DNA of 64,000 nt, taken from NCBI RefSeq assembly GCF_014805625.2, contig NW_023998520.1, positions 19,499-83,498 on the forward strand, written 5' to 3'. Position 1 is the stretch's first letter, and the number at the start of each line of letters is the position of its first letter. The DNA is from Glossina fuscipes (taxonomy: Eukaryota; Arthropoda; Insecta; Diptera; Glossinidae). The notes below the pieces were generated by a model, which worked only from the letters and a program-made list of their open reading frames with translations, was not told the DNA's origin and did no database searches. Of the stretch, positions 33,141 to 45,220 are shown piece by piece. The position numbers were made by a program, and so were the translations under genes.

Positions 33141-35697
33141 ACAAAAACCGCCATTTAATATCTAGGTAGTGGAAAAGAGTCAAACAAATGTTTTGCCAAC
33201 ATGAAGAGAAAGCCTCGCCTAGATTTTCGTCAAAACTTGACGAGAGAATAAGTATTGAATTCATAATAGTAAAACAAAATACAACGCTGTTATGATTCAC
33301 AATTAGTAGGGGAAAGAAAGAGATAATTCCTTTGTGCAGAGAAAATTTCTTAAAAGGTTTACGAAAACAACTTGCTAATATATAAGCTTTATAAAGCTGC
33401 TTGGTAAAATTTATGTAGAAAATAGTTTGCATCATTTCTAAAGAGAATTAAACCATTTAAAGGGAGGATTTGATTTAAATATTGTATAAAAATTCAATCC
33501 CCTCTTATACACACAGCAACTATCCTAATTAGAAATTGTAGTTAAAAAACTTTCTTATTAGAGATTTTCCATAGAAGTGAACTAAAATAGTAAAGCAAGA
33601 AACCTTAAATAATCTATAAGAGTTCAAAAAGCAAATCTATAGAAAATATATATTAAGTTTACTTTTTTGTATAATATAACTTTTTTCTCTTTTAAAAGGT
33701 TGTAAAAATAATTTCATTTTAAAAAGGACCTCTTTTAAAAACGTTTAGTTAAATGTTCTGTTAAATGAGAAGTAACAGAAAAGACGTCGTACTTTCTGTT
33801 AAATGAGAAGTGGTGGAAAAAAATTGTAGCAGCTCGATATACTTTATGTGGTTCTGCTACAGCTGTTGTCTTAAGTTTGGCGTAAGGGTTACTTTGATAA
33901 TCACAATGAAAATACAGAGGTCGGGCACGCAAAAACAAAAAAAAAACAAAGAAAGAAATCCCAATGGTCTTTTCTTGCTCTTGCAAGAGTAGTTGTGAAA
34001 TCAGAAGACCAGACATTCAACTAGTATGAATACAGCTCAGGGACGAGATGACAATTTGAAAGATTGGAAATGTCCAATTTGAAAGACCGGAAAGATTTTA
34101 ACTTCTGTATCTCGCCTTGAACAAAAGTGAAAAGTCATTTAGAAAACAAACGCGAATTACGAAGCGAAACAATAAATATTAAATTAGATATTACTTGCAG
34201 ACAATGTAGTGAAGTTTCAGTGCATGTTTGTGGATATGCACTGAAATACGTTATTAGTTTTTTTTCACGTTTGGTTTCGTGTGATATGTTCATTACACTT
34301 TATTAAATTCTAGAGTAAAGTGAACAGTTTTTTTGTGTTGTATATCTTATCGCTCACAAACTTATGAGTAATCAATTATGTTTTTTTGATGGTAAAATCA
34401 CGTGACTATCATATTGTAATAATAAATAAGTTCTGCGAATATTTTTTTTCAATTGAGTTCTCATTGTTGAGATATATACATTGCAGGATAAAATTGATGT
34501 ATAAGAGCACTTCACGCTTCCTCAAAAAAAAAAAGGAAATTGATAGTATATATACTATATATATTTGCCAAAATATGAGCCGCATGCACAAATTAAGTAC
34601 AACCGTAACATTGCACATATATTAACGAAACAACATGAAAATATTGTAACCGATATATAATTATATAAATTTTGTCACATGAACGTTTTTAGGCATTAAG
34701 CCCATTTTCAAAGCCCATGTTCCTCATATCAACTTTGTGGAGAAAAAGTTACCCAATATTTGTAGCAGAAATTTTAATTAAAAGCCTACACATATGCACG
34801 CGAAAACATACACAAACACACAACTACATATGTATATACAAATGATGGTGTATAAATATTATGTATACATTTACACATTTATACGTAAAGATTTTTTTAA
34901 ATAAACGAAAACTGGCAACATCATGAAACAAACTAAGGTCAAAAAATTACGAAAATTGCTGACATGCTGCTATATAGACAACAGAGAAAAAGAGAGGCTA
35001 GAAAATACAAGAAAGATATTTTATGATTCCAAAATTGAAAACTTTAAACAAGTTTTCCTCACCATATCAAATTGACGAACAGTCTATCTATACACCTAAC
35101 TATTCGGTGATTTACTTCGATAAGTTAAGTGGATCATTGTTGAAAGACGAGAGGTAGTAGTGAAGTGAAAGACGATAGTATATATACTATATATATAAAA
35201 AGAGAGGCAAAGAATTGGAATCGTCACAATAATTGAAAAATTCTGTTTGCATGCACCACACTTGTAATTTCACATATCTATGTGTTTTGAGATTGCTGTC
35301 ATATGCTCGCAGAACGAAAAAGAGATAAGTGCTTGAATACGTTATATGCGTCTTTGCCGGCAAAATAAAAAAAACTGATGAAAACACAAAACCAACAAGC
35401 TGTAACGAAACAGATTAAGCAAAATTCCTTCATACACTACGTAATCATTGCACATGAAATGAATTTAGAGAAACATAATTTTCAAAATTTCTCATTGAAT
35501 AATTACGCGAATGTTTGCTTTTAAAAAATGGCAGATATTATGTCATGGCAAGCGCACATACATTTGCATACCTCTTTTAAGATATTTTCAAACATGACAT
35601 TTTAAGTCCTGTACAACAGCAAGGTTTTTGTTAAGATTATTGTATCCAAATATTTAAGATTTTAATAAATGTTTTAAATGTTGCTTTCACTAATTAC
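33141..35697 (-). other. Tm1: Tm1 intronic DNA between the head exon and the short N-terminal exon
   Basis: A 2.5-kb AT-rich stretch. Visible structure: an exact 18-bp direct repeat at 33756-33773 and 33794-33811, and a palindromic motif GATAGTATATATACTATATA occurring at about 34542-34562 and again at about 35175-35195. No coding exon is recognised. Confidence 0.5.
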
Positions 35698-37569
35698 CCG
35701 TTTCAGTTGTGTATTCATGATGTTGTGTAATTCATTGCGTATAATATTGAATTTCATCATAGTATCCGAACTAAAGATGGAACGGCCAAACGCCAGGCCA
35801 GGGTAGTCGGAGCAACGATTTTTACTTCGACGAGCTTCACGTTCAGCCACTATTTCTGCCGCTTCACTAGTGCATCGTAGCTTAGCCCATTCAGCTGTTT
35901 GCATATCATCATCATCGATAGCTATTCCTTCGTCCGTGGCTGCAGATCCTGTATCGTTCGAGATCTCTGCGGCGGTTTCTAGACAGCCAGAAGAGCGTTT
36001 CTGTTTATCTCTTTTTGAAGAATTGGACAATTTTTTACATTTCTTGTCCTTAGTCTGTTCCGAGGCATTTTTATCACGTTTTATTTTGAGTTTCTTCTCT
36101 TTTGGCATTTGAGTAGACATACCCAGCATACTTGGAGATTGAGGCATTTGAGCAGAGATCACCCCTTCGTCCACCATACTACTATCATCAGGTGTAGGGC
36201 TATTGCTACCAAGCGATGTCGTTACCGAATCAGTAAGTGGCAAGTTTAAAGCAGATTTAATTCGTTGAGCAGCTGCGGGATCACCATCGGGCTCGTCGAT
36301 GGACGGTGCAGAGTAAGGGTCGTCCAATGTCGATAATGTAGCCTCGGTTTCACCAACTTCGGACTGAACGTGAGAAGGGTTTATTTCACGTTTATTCAGA
36401 GCAGCCAAGATTTCTTGTACGTTAGGAGTCACATTTGAACGTCGCGTGCCAGAAAACCGCGGGTGATGTTGATGACCCCGGCGCTTTAAAGTGGAGGGCA
36501 CTAGGGACATATTTAATTGCGTAGTGCAAATATATTCATTGCGGCATTCTTCACTGGAAGATATACTTTGATTTGACATAACGTCACTCCGACTCCGGGC
36601 ATTTAAACTCGCTGGATTTGCTTCTTCGTTTTCGCTCTGCAGACACGACGTTGCGTAGGACCAACAGTTTGCATTTAATTGTTTGTGCCAATCTTGTAAT
36701 ACAATATTCTCTTCCTCATCACAATAATGCAAAAGCTTTTCTAATATATCCAATTGCTTCTCAATGGAACACCAACGGGATGATGTGACAGATTCACTGG
36801 AAGCTTGGTTTATTGATTTCACCCTTTTCTTTTTTATTGTCTGACGATTGTATGTACGATATTGTGAAGATGATTGAATATTTTCGCGGAAACGATTCGT
36901 TTTATAGTTTCCTCCTTTATTATTTTTATTTTTGTTAACTCTACTGGTTGATAATGCACCACTCTCTCTGCCCCGACCACTGCTATGGGCATTTTTCTGT
37001 AATGTTTTCTTTGAGGAACAGCTGTTCGCGTGATAATTTATTTTATTAACAGCTCGTTGACTTTGTAAAGTTGGCTGCTGTTTGTCATTTCCACCACTAG
37101 TCAATAAATGGCGATGGGCACGTTTAATTTGTCTTATTTGATTCAAGCGTTTAGGCCGCGGCAGTGAGGCACTGCCATTTGCTATATGCGACTTATTACT
37201 ACTGCCGCTCTTACCATCTACGTTGTAGATTTTGTTTGCTATTGAGATACTTGATATTGTATTCTTCTTATATTTTTTCTTTTTATTGAATAAATTATGC
37301 TCTTTGTGTAGCGGACCAATTGCATTTGTATTGTAATCATTTAATAGTCTTTTAGACGACGGCAACTGTAGTGTTGCCACTTTATTAGATATTATATCCA
37401 CATTTATAACCGTTGAACGGATCGTTTTATTCTCTTTTGGTGGATGTGTCAAATTTTTCTTTGATGCATTGGCGTATGATAATTCTTTTTTAGAAGTTCT
37501 CCTGTGATGAACCGTTTGCCATATATTACTGTTTACCCTATTACTCTCACTGAGCACGTTTTCTACCAT
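35698..37569 (-). CDS. Tm1: Tm1 giant head exon of a long-headed (atypical) tropomyosin isoform
   Basis: A 1872-nt open exon of 624 codons from ATG (37569) to the donor CGG|GTAATT. Past the donor the frame meets a stop within seven codons. It is preceded by a 3' splice site (TATGTTTCAG|, exon start 37586), so a non-coding exon lies upstream. The protein is low-complexity, Ser/Asn/Lys-rich. It has a basic patch KKKKYKK near residue 96, a predicted helix around 264-298 (IEKQLDILEKLLHY) and a Lys-rich, NLS-like segment at about 490-525. It ends in an ordered part, SDYPGLAFGRSIF then MMKFNIIRNELHNIMNTQL. Splicing in phase 0 to exon 3 fuses this head to residues 81-285 of tropomyosin, giving about 829 residues. 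The Drosophila equivalents include Tm1-I/C, a kinesin/oskar mRNA transport factor with a long head; the exact equivalence is inferred. An internal Met at 36510 could start a shorter 271-residue head. Confidence 0.85.
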
Positions 37570-38267
37570 ATTATCAAAATTTTTGGCTGAAACATATAAC
37601 AAATTTTATTTTAAAACTAACTAAACCTTTCGATTCATCGGTGAGCACAGTTGATGATTTAATTGGTATGTTCATACGGGTTTTTTATTGCTTTCAATCT
37701 TATATAAATTTCTGATTCAAAAAAGCAATGTCAAGTTTTTGGCAATGATTCAATTATTTAAATTTAAAATATATCGCAATAAAATTTTTTCTTCTCTGTT
37801 ATTGATAACTGATTAAATTAAAGTTTTAAGGCTAGATGTAATCCAGGAAAATTAAACGATTTATTTTTGGTTCCATAAAAATTTAAAATTTAATTTAGAA
37901 TCGGTTCCATTGATTGAAGATTTGCTATAAAAAACTTGTTAATTTATTTGCTTTTACAAATCAAATAAATGCAAGTTCCTGTTCGAAACATCTTTTAGAC
38001 CAATTTGGCCGATGCCAAAGTTTCGTTTATTGTTACACTTCTTTAGTTCATTTTATTGCACACTTTTCACTTTCGCCTCAACATATTAATTACATTCTTT
38101 TATGTGAAGCGTGTTGCTTTGCCTTTTTATGTTATAACGCAGCGTGAAAATCTTCAACACCATTTCTTCCCTTCAAACAGAATTAATCGTGCGAACTACG
38201 CTTAGGTTAAACACTTCTTTAGGAAATATTTAGATTTAATGCATTTCCGTAATGAGTTAATCTTTAC

Positions 38268-38364
38268 CGATTCCAGTTTCCAGTTGTAAGTGCAGGAAAC
38301 GTTTATATTAGATATTTGTCGACACGTCCGATTCCCTAGTGCCCCTTCAGTTTGCCGCTTAAAT
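38268..38364 (-). promoter_or_regulatory. Tm1: Candidate promoter and non-coding first exon for the long-headed isoform
   Basis: On the minus strand a TATA-like TATTTAAG (38364-38357) is followed, about 90 nt on, by a consensus donor TCG|GTAAAG (exon end 38268). The next good acceptor downstream is the one before the head exon at 37586. The segment is less AT-rich than its surroundings. All of this fits a short 5' UTR exon, but there is no direct evidence of transcription. Confidence 0.3.
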
Positions 38365-39910
38365 ACCAGCGTGTTCTCTGCTCTATGCGGAGCTGCAGTG
38401 TGGTAGTATAAGATTTTATTTCGCTTTATTTTATTTTTACTTTGCTCCTAATGTGCATTTTGCTCCCACAAAAGCATTAAAAATAATGTGTAAAACAACA
38501 ACAACAACTAAATGTTGTCGTATTCTTAACTTTTACTTAAGTTAACGGTACGATTTGGTGGCTGTTAGAAAGAGCTAAACTAATATTTTCGAACGTTCAC
38601 AGTGTCTGGCATGTCCACATACACGTAGCATACATTTGCATAGCATTTGTGCTTTGTATCGAATAGTTAACAACTCTCATTTTTCAGGCATTAATCCTCT
38701 AACTATCTCATTAAACATTCTCACGTATCTTTTTTCTCTGGAACTAATATTATATTTGACGCAAAATTGAAAAAAAAATTTGCTTTTTTTCTTTTAAATA
38801 ATTCATATCTCCTACACAGTGCTGCATGCAGATATTAAATAGTCATTTGGACCTTAAAATTTATATCTGGAGTGAAAATACATAGGGGTGATGCAGACAT
38901 AAGTAACTAATATGTCCACGTAAAATTCGTAGATTTGAGCCCTAACAATTATGTCATCGTATGTGAATAAATGAACAAAGTGATTGTGTCTATTGCTCTC
39001 TATACACTATTTCCAATTTGCTTAATATAATAGAACATCTTAACATATTTTTGTACTTTAAATTCACTGCCTAATCACTGAACAATGCGAAAGAGGGTAG
39101 CCAGCTTGTCTTTCGTTAGGCAATCGATAAAAATAAACATCAAAGGTCTTTAAAAATCTACCCACTTTTGAAGAATCAAATCTTTGAAAGATATTGAGTC
39201 TATCTGTCAGTTAAGCTAAAAATTGCAATATATTTGAAAGCGCTAAGGATTTTGTTACGTTCAATCGCATTGCTGCGACATTCGGATTGACCATGTAAGA
39301 CATAATAAGATCGTTCGCAAGTTAATGGTGAAAATCCTTTAGACCGTTGCGCTTTGGTTTCCAAATAGTTAATAAAAATTTATTTAAAGTTAAGAGCGTC
39401 CAAGACGTTTGCTAAAGTTGTCACAATATTTTTTTATTATTAGTATTTTTCAACGCATGCGTTATACAACCATAAATATGAAAAAGAGATCCACAAATTA
39501 TTCAATTCATACGATGGATAATCATTGTTGAGATCATTTGGGTTATATGTAGTTCTTCGGTCATTTGATATTTATGTGCGGGGATGTAAATACTAACATG
39601 CATAAGTATTTTTGTGGTATGAGCAATTGTTGCTTTTGATTATTCTATTTCTCTTTCTTTTTGTTATCGTTCGTGTTCGTTCTATCTTTTTTATTTTTAA
39701 AATTTTTTCTTTTAGAGAAAAATATACTAGAGAGAAATATGTTTAATGTTGTTCTCAGATATATAAACACTCATTGAGCAACTTGTATAAAACTCTTACC
39801 TCCCCATAATTATTGTAAAAGATTTGTTTTTGAATGTATCTTATGCATATCTTAAATTGGAGCATATCTTTAAAATTTTTTCAAAAATAACGTTATACAT
39901 ATATACTTAC
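38365..39910 (-). other. Tm1: Tm1 intron between exon 2 and the head-isoform promoter
   Basis: AT-rich intron without recognisable coding or mobile sequence. An (AAC)n run lies at 38497-38508. Confidence 0.55.
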
Positions 39911-40036
39911 ATTTTGCAAAGCTTTATTCTTTTCCTCCAATTTGCCAGTGACTAACGTCAAAGCTTCTTGGGTTTGATCTAATTCGTTTTCAACTGTTTG
40001 TATCTTCTTTTGCAACTGACGTGCTTCCTCCTCGGC
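39911..40036 (-). CDS. Tm1: Tm1 exon 2 of the long isoforms
   Basis: A 126-nt exon (classical size) with acceptor TGATATAG| and donor |GTAAGT, phase 0 at both ends. It encodes [20 protein letters not shown], then [20 protein letters not shown] and QN, residues 39-80. Joined to exon 3 it reads [14 protein letters not shown], as in the Drosophila and shrimp proteins. It is used only by long isoforms, and its phase-0 end is what lets two other promoters substitute their own N-termini. Confidence 0.96.
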
Positions 40037-40169
40037 CTATATCAAAGAAAATCATTTATAGCAAACATTTATTTAAAATATTTACAGCTGATAATAAGGG
40101 ATTATTTAACAAATTACAAATATCGCATTAAAGGAAAAAGTTTTTTTTTTTTAAAAATTCAATTTTTAC

Positions 40170-40283
40170 CTTCTCAGCACGCAAATTAGCATCGCGTGCT
40201 TGCTGTTCGCAAAGAGCAGCACGTTCCAAAGCTGCATCTTTGTCGATTTTCATCGCTTGCATTTTCTTTTTAATAGCGTCCAT
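40170..40283 (-). CDS. Tm1: Tm1 first coding exon of the long isoforms ([12 protein letters not shown]...)
   Basis: A 114-nt coding exon (classical size) from ATG at 40283 to donor AAG|GTAAAA. It encodes [20 protein letters not shown] then [30 protein letters not shown] is the hallmark N-terminus of long animal tropomyosins; in the mature protein it is acetylated and overlaps the next molecule's C-terminus. Only 23 nt upstream of the ATG lies a likely 3' splice site (AAGCAG|, exon start 40306), so the mRNA start is in a separate non-coding exon, perhaps near 45.1 kb. It is separated from exon 2 by a 133-bp intron. Confidence 0.96.
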
Positions 40284-41804
40284 GCTATTTGACTTTGTTT
40301 TGCACTCTGCTTACTCGAAAAGAAACTTGAATAAAAGAAATAACCAATGTATGTGATTTCGTTTTAAAGTCATACTTAAGTAAAAATTATATTATCACTA
40401 ATTTTGTTTTACCAATTTCCAATAGTGTTTAAATGAAGAAAAATTATTACGCAATTTTATTGAACAAAGTGAATTTTCTTATTCCCTATCAAGGAAAGAT
40501 ATTGCCTGTTAGCTTACTTTAAATGTGTTTTATTGGAAGAAGGACAGGGTTATTAAGGCACCCTCATAAATCGAAATATCTGCTGATTCACGGAAAACAA
40601 TGATTATGTTTAGTGTTCATATTATAATGCTAAATGGTAAACAAATTGGCAATCAGATCTTTTTGGCCGCAATATATATCAATATGCTAGAAAACATTTT
40701 CTTGTGATATTCAATTAATAAATAGTTCGCGCCAAAATAAACAATTAATGGAAATGCCATAATTTTCGTTAACAATATTGGGAAAGAACTATAAGGTCAA
40801 TTACCTTAGTTTTAGTAAGAAATGCGATAAGTGAAGTGAAAATAAAATAACTGATTTTCGTTAATTGCGGACCCGGTTCTTTATAATGTCTTGTCCTATA
40901 AACATTTAAATAAAAATCGCCGCATTCCATGACTATGAATCATACTGAAGTAATTTTTTATTGCTTAATGACACATACAGGGTCAACAAGTGCTGTAAGC
41001 CTTCAAGGTTATCGAAGGGCGATTATGTTCGCTTGTTTTTTATGAGTTAGGAAATATCATACCACGCAAGCCGTAAATTTTCTCTTCATTTCATTTTACT
41101 TTATCAATTTAATGAACATTTTAATGATTCTTATTTTGCACGTATTCAAAAAAAAAAGTGCACATGAAGGTTTTTTACTGGAGTTGAAGTTTCAGAACGA
41201 AAAAGAGAGGTGTTATAATCTCTCGAAGAATTTCAGGACGGGGATCAAAATCTGAACTGTATGGCTTGCTTTAAGAGAGACTGTTGCCTGCGATCTCTTT
41301 TGGCTCTATACCAGAGTTATAAATCGTTAACTAAAGACTTGTCTCAAGTTTTGTGCTCCAGAAAGATATTCTTGTGCAAAAATATTGGGAAAATAATAAT
41401 GTTTTATCAAAAACGCAGGCAAAGTGTGCGTTGTGACAATTGAGGGGTTTGAATCAATCGACTTCCCTTGCAATTTGAGAATCGAATTTATATGTACGAA
41501 GTTCGTTATAGACTGCCTACAATAAAAAATCGTTTATTCTTTTAAGATTGTGAGTGCGAAAGGTAGCCCGTTCTTGTTCCTTATGAGACGAGGCGGTAAT
41601 GCGTCGCCATTCCTAAAGCGATTCAGCTATCTTCAAAAATGTATGGATCTTATTAATAATTATGAATATGTATTTTCATTTCAGAGACAATGGTAAAATC
41701 AAAATTTATTACCGTCATGTCCTTGGAATTTTTGTACTAAACTTATATTGTATTTCGTTTGTCGTTAATGACAACGCAATATAATTTTAGTTAACATCAA
41801 CATT

Positions 41805-42085
41805 ATTATACCCAGTACTCCAGAATAGGGTCATATGTCTTTTGTCAAAAACTTTTTGACGCTAAAAACGACGAAAGGTTCAGAGAATCTAAAAAATATA
41901 TAAATATTTGACTATGCCAAATTCGGAATCCATCTAAGCAAAGCTGTCCGACTATGCGCCCATTTGTAAGAAATGTTTTCTGGGTAACAAAAATTAAGAT
42001 ATCGGGTTCAAGTTTGGCAAAAATATTGAAACTTTTTGGACGCAAGCACGTGTTGAAAATATGCCAAAAAATCGCGGGCATACAC
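41805..42085 (+). repeat. Dispersed repeat, copy 5
   Basis: It opens with 'attattatacccagtactcc' and later carries 'aagatatcgggttcaagttt', 'ggcaaaaatattgaaac' and 'tggacgcaagcacg'. These parallel copy 4 at 23545-23830 and the other family members. An open frame on the opposite strand (41845-42252) spans the repeat and is not credible as a gene. Confidence 0.5.
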
Positions 42086-43506
42086 TCGTACCCAATATGG
42101 TAAATATAACAATTTAATTTTTCTCGTTTATTTGCTTTAGCCTTTTTTAGGATGAAGATGGTGAGGGTAAAATATTTGTTCATAGTTGAACATGATTTTC
42201 TTACACGTTCGTTTTGATAATCGCCAAAGATATGTAAAACTAAAAAGAGCACTGCTCAAGAAGGAATTTTTGACTTGGCTTGCAAACATTGTAAGTCGTT
42301 TCACAAATATTGCCTTTAAAAATAAATTATATGTATGTGTTTAATACACTATTCGGCGCAATAAAATTTTCTGAGTTTGATATTTAATTCGAAGCACATA
42401 ACTATTCGCTTCGAAAGGCTTAGAATTTATAATTGCTATGATATTATTTGCCTGTGAAAGAAAAAGACAGATGTCGGAGACATTATTAAGTAAACCCTCT
42501 CAGTATTAAAATCATTTTATTATAGCCCTCACACGTTTACTATATTTACCAGCTTAGGAGGCTATAAATATTCTTTGCCGGGTTATCTAATGAATAAATT
42601 TACTAATATCTACTTCTCTGTTGGCATCCCGATTTCGATTTTAACCTTTGGCCACAAATGCATGCTTTTCACTGTTGTCAATGTAAGTTCCCAATTAGTA
42701 AATCAATTGTTTAAGTCCATTGCTCGACTTCAAAATTTTGTTTCGAACGTTCACCTTTTTCGTATTTTCAAATTAAAACCACTATCAATCAGCCCCGTTA
42801 GCGTTCAGGAATTGGTCATGAATTCTTCAATCACCAAACTTTGTACGAATAATTACCCGAAGCATTATATGAATTTCAGGTAGCACGAAATTTGTTTACA
42901 AGTAATGGCACATTACATAGATATAAGTAATGAAATTAATGAACGAATTAAATACTTTCGAAGTTTCACAATTTGAGATTAGGATTTTTCTTCTGAACAG
43001 AGTTTTGAGGTGGCAATACTAATGGATAAATTTACAAATATGTCTAGATGTTGTTCATGCTAATTACGATTACATTTGATTTAGCTGATTTGTAAATCTA
43101 GCATAGCCTCATTGGTCCAATGCAAGTCCGATTTCTTTCAAATTATTTTTAGCATATTTTTTCTAATGAGCAAACGCGGGCCGTAATAGCGGATTTCTGC
43201 TCCTTACACCCTCTTGCGTGCAAAAGAAGAAATTAAAAACACAAATTGCTTATGAATAAATAGCAACGATATAAAATCATAGAGAAGTAGACATCGGAGG
43301 CAAGCTAATATTTGTAACAAATATAAGATTCTAGATAGAGTATTAAAATAATTCAGAGCAAATGTTTGCTTGTATAGGCCAACACAAGCTGGGCACACTT
43401 TGGAATAATTTTTATATCTTATAAGAATTTGCAGACTTTTTGTAAATATTTTTAGATCACAAACGGACACATAAGCGTATACAAACATTAAGAAATCTCA
43501 TTCTAC

Positions 43507-43507
<1 letters not shown>

Positions 43508-43538
<31 letters not shown>

Positions 43539-43547
43539 GTATATGTA
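43508..43547. repeat. (TA)n / TATATG microsatellite
   Basis: Twenty-five bases of perfect alternating TA, then TATATG steps. Length variation is expected between individuals. Confidence 0.95.
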
Positions 43548-45091
43548 CAGGCGCACATAGGCATTTACACGCAAGTATAAGCACAAACGCATAGAAATCT
43601 GAAATAATACCAAATTTCGGTACACGTTCGTTATTCTAAGGGATCTAAAAATAAAAAAACGAAGACATCTGTTTAATAAATTAATACCTAAACGAGACGA
43701 AGAAATGAAAGAAATTTTTTATTTAAATTCTTGCACAATTATCTATATTATTTATCTATTATTACTCAGCGGAAAGTTGCTTGAATAAAGCGCTCTGCTC
43801 AAGTTCTTCAAAAATAAATTTTCCTTCTTTGAATAAAACATGTTATATAACAAGCAACATCGGATTGCATAATGGGATCAGAGATAGAATAGTTATTTTG
43901 TTAACGACACGAAATGGCCACATAATAAACTTAAGCTGCATCCTTGGTATTGTTATGTCCAGTTAGCTGTTTAGACATCTTTTTTAACTTAACTGCGTAG
44001 TTTAGACACTTTATTATGTGTTTTAATATAAATGGCATAGCATTTCATACTTTTGAAGTTGAGAACGAATATTTTTCGGAATCATTTCATCCTTATTGTT
44101 GAGAGTTGTCTCTCATGGTTTTCATTTAATGGTAATTTGTGTGGGCAGCTCCGCATAAACCAAGCCAGTTTACTGTAGCTTCTCTATCACATTCATTTAT
44201 ATATCTTCTAGATCTTATGATTACAGAATTTGACAAGTTGATAGAATAGACAAGTAAGAGAGAGTCTGCTCAGAAATCATCTGGTTTATAATCCCATTCT
44301 TGTCTTTGTTCGTTTATTAAATAATGAATATTACACGTAACTGATAGAGCCTTTTGAATTTACTTGGTCTTCTGGATCTGAATCTCTACTTAAAAATAAG
44401 CGAAGAAAATTATATACATATAACCCCGTTACTCATAATTATTTAAGAAAGGAGCGAGTTTTTGCTTACTATTTAGCGAATTCACTAACTCATCAAAGCT
44501 ACGTCCGTAGGAATATCAAAAGTTTACGGAATATCAAGAAAAAATCCATTTCTAAATAGGTGCATGCAAAAGGATAGACTTAACATACTCTTGCATGACG
44601 GATAATAAGCGTCATATTTGGTTAACATTATTGAAATCTTCGAGTTTCTTTCATTCTTTCTTGAAACTTAACACTACTATTTGTGGTTACCATTTAGTTA
44701 CAAAAAGAAGAAAACAAAAAATGCTGCAAGTTTTTGCTTATTTTGGTTTTCTATTCTAGACGCACAAACATTTTTAACCTTTTTTTGATTATCATCTTTT
44801 ATTTATTATTAAAAGTTTTTTTGATTTTTCTTAAGAGCACAGATGAAAACAATAACACCCGAAACCGTTCTAATTGTCACTAAAATTTAATGAACGTTAC
44901 TTGAAACAGTTATTTTCTGATATCTGAAGCATTTGGAACAAGGCAAAGTGGGCGCATAACAAATAGTAATACATTAGTGTCGGCAATATATCCTTTTATT
45001 ACGTAATTTTACTTAATTGCTTCTTTATTTGTATAATTTTTTTAAAATTTGGGGAACGGCTAAGATGTTTTTTTGAATTGACTTTACTTAC

Positions 45092-45220
45092 TTTCTAATA
45101 TAAATTAAGTATCGAAGTTATCCGCGACTTGAACGGATTGTGATGTTCAACTGAAATTTGTGTGCAAACCATTGAGTCAGTTGGCTGCCGAACTTAACGA
45201 TGGCTGCGATTGCTTTTATT
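45092..45220 (-). promoter_or_regulatory. Tm1: Candidate promoter and non-coding exon 1 of the long (muscle) isoforms
   Basis: On the minus strand a TATA-like AATAAAAG (45220-45213) lies about 29 nt before GTTCGG (about 45193-45188), a suitable start region. A TCAGTT initiator-type motif follows at about 45150, and a strong donor GAAA|GTAAGT ends the exon at 45092. The segment is less AT-rich than its surroundings. The next good acceptor downstream in the gene is at 40306, just before the MDAIKKK start. The plus strand also has an Inr-like TCAGTT and a GTGAGT donor here, so transcription in the other direction cannot be excluded. Confidence 0.35.

Larger units (their letters stand above)
40284..45091 (-). 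other. Tm1: First intron of the long-isoform transcription unit
   Basis: If the exon at 45092 is right, this 4.8-kb span is the first intron, where fly muscle genes usually keep their muscle enhancers. It includes a dispersed repeat copy (41805-42085) and a (TA)n microsatellite at 43508-43547. I could not single out a convincing MEF2 or E-box cluster by eye. Confidence 0.4.

Noticed and set aside
35674..35697. Reading the head exon to its in-frame stop (VISESNI)
   Set aside because: CGG|GTAATT is a good donor in the phase shared with the other two 5' ends, so this tail is intron.
37570..37602. Extension of the head exon frame upstream of ATG 37569
   Set aside because: The extra eleven codons have no ATG and span a clear 3' splice site (TTTCAG|), so they are mostly intron.
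41845..42252. Minus-strand 135-codon open frame
   Set aside because: It runs across the dispersed repeat copy and has no domain content; the similar repeat copies elsewhere do not keep this frame.
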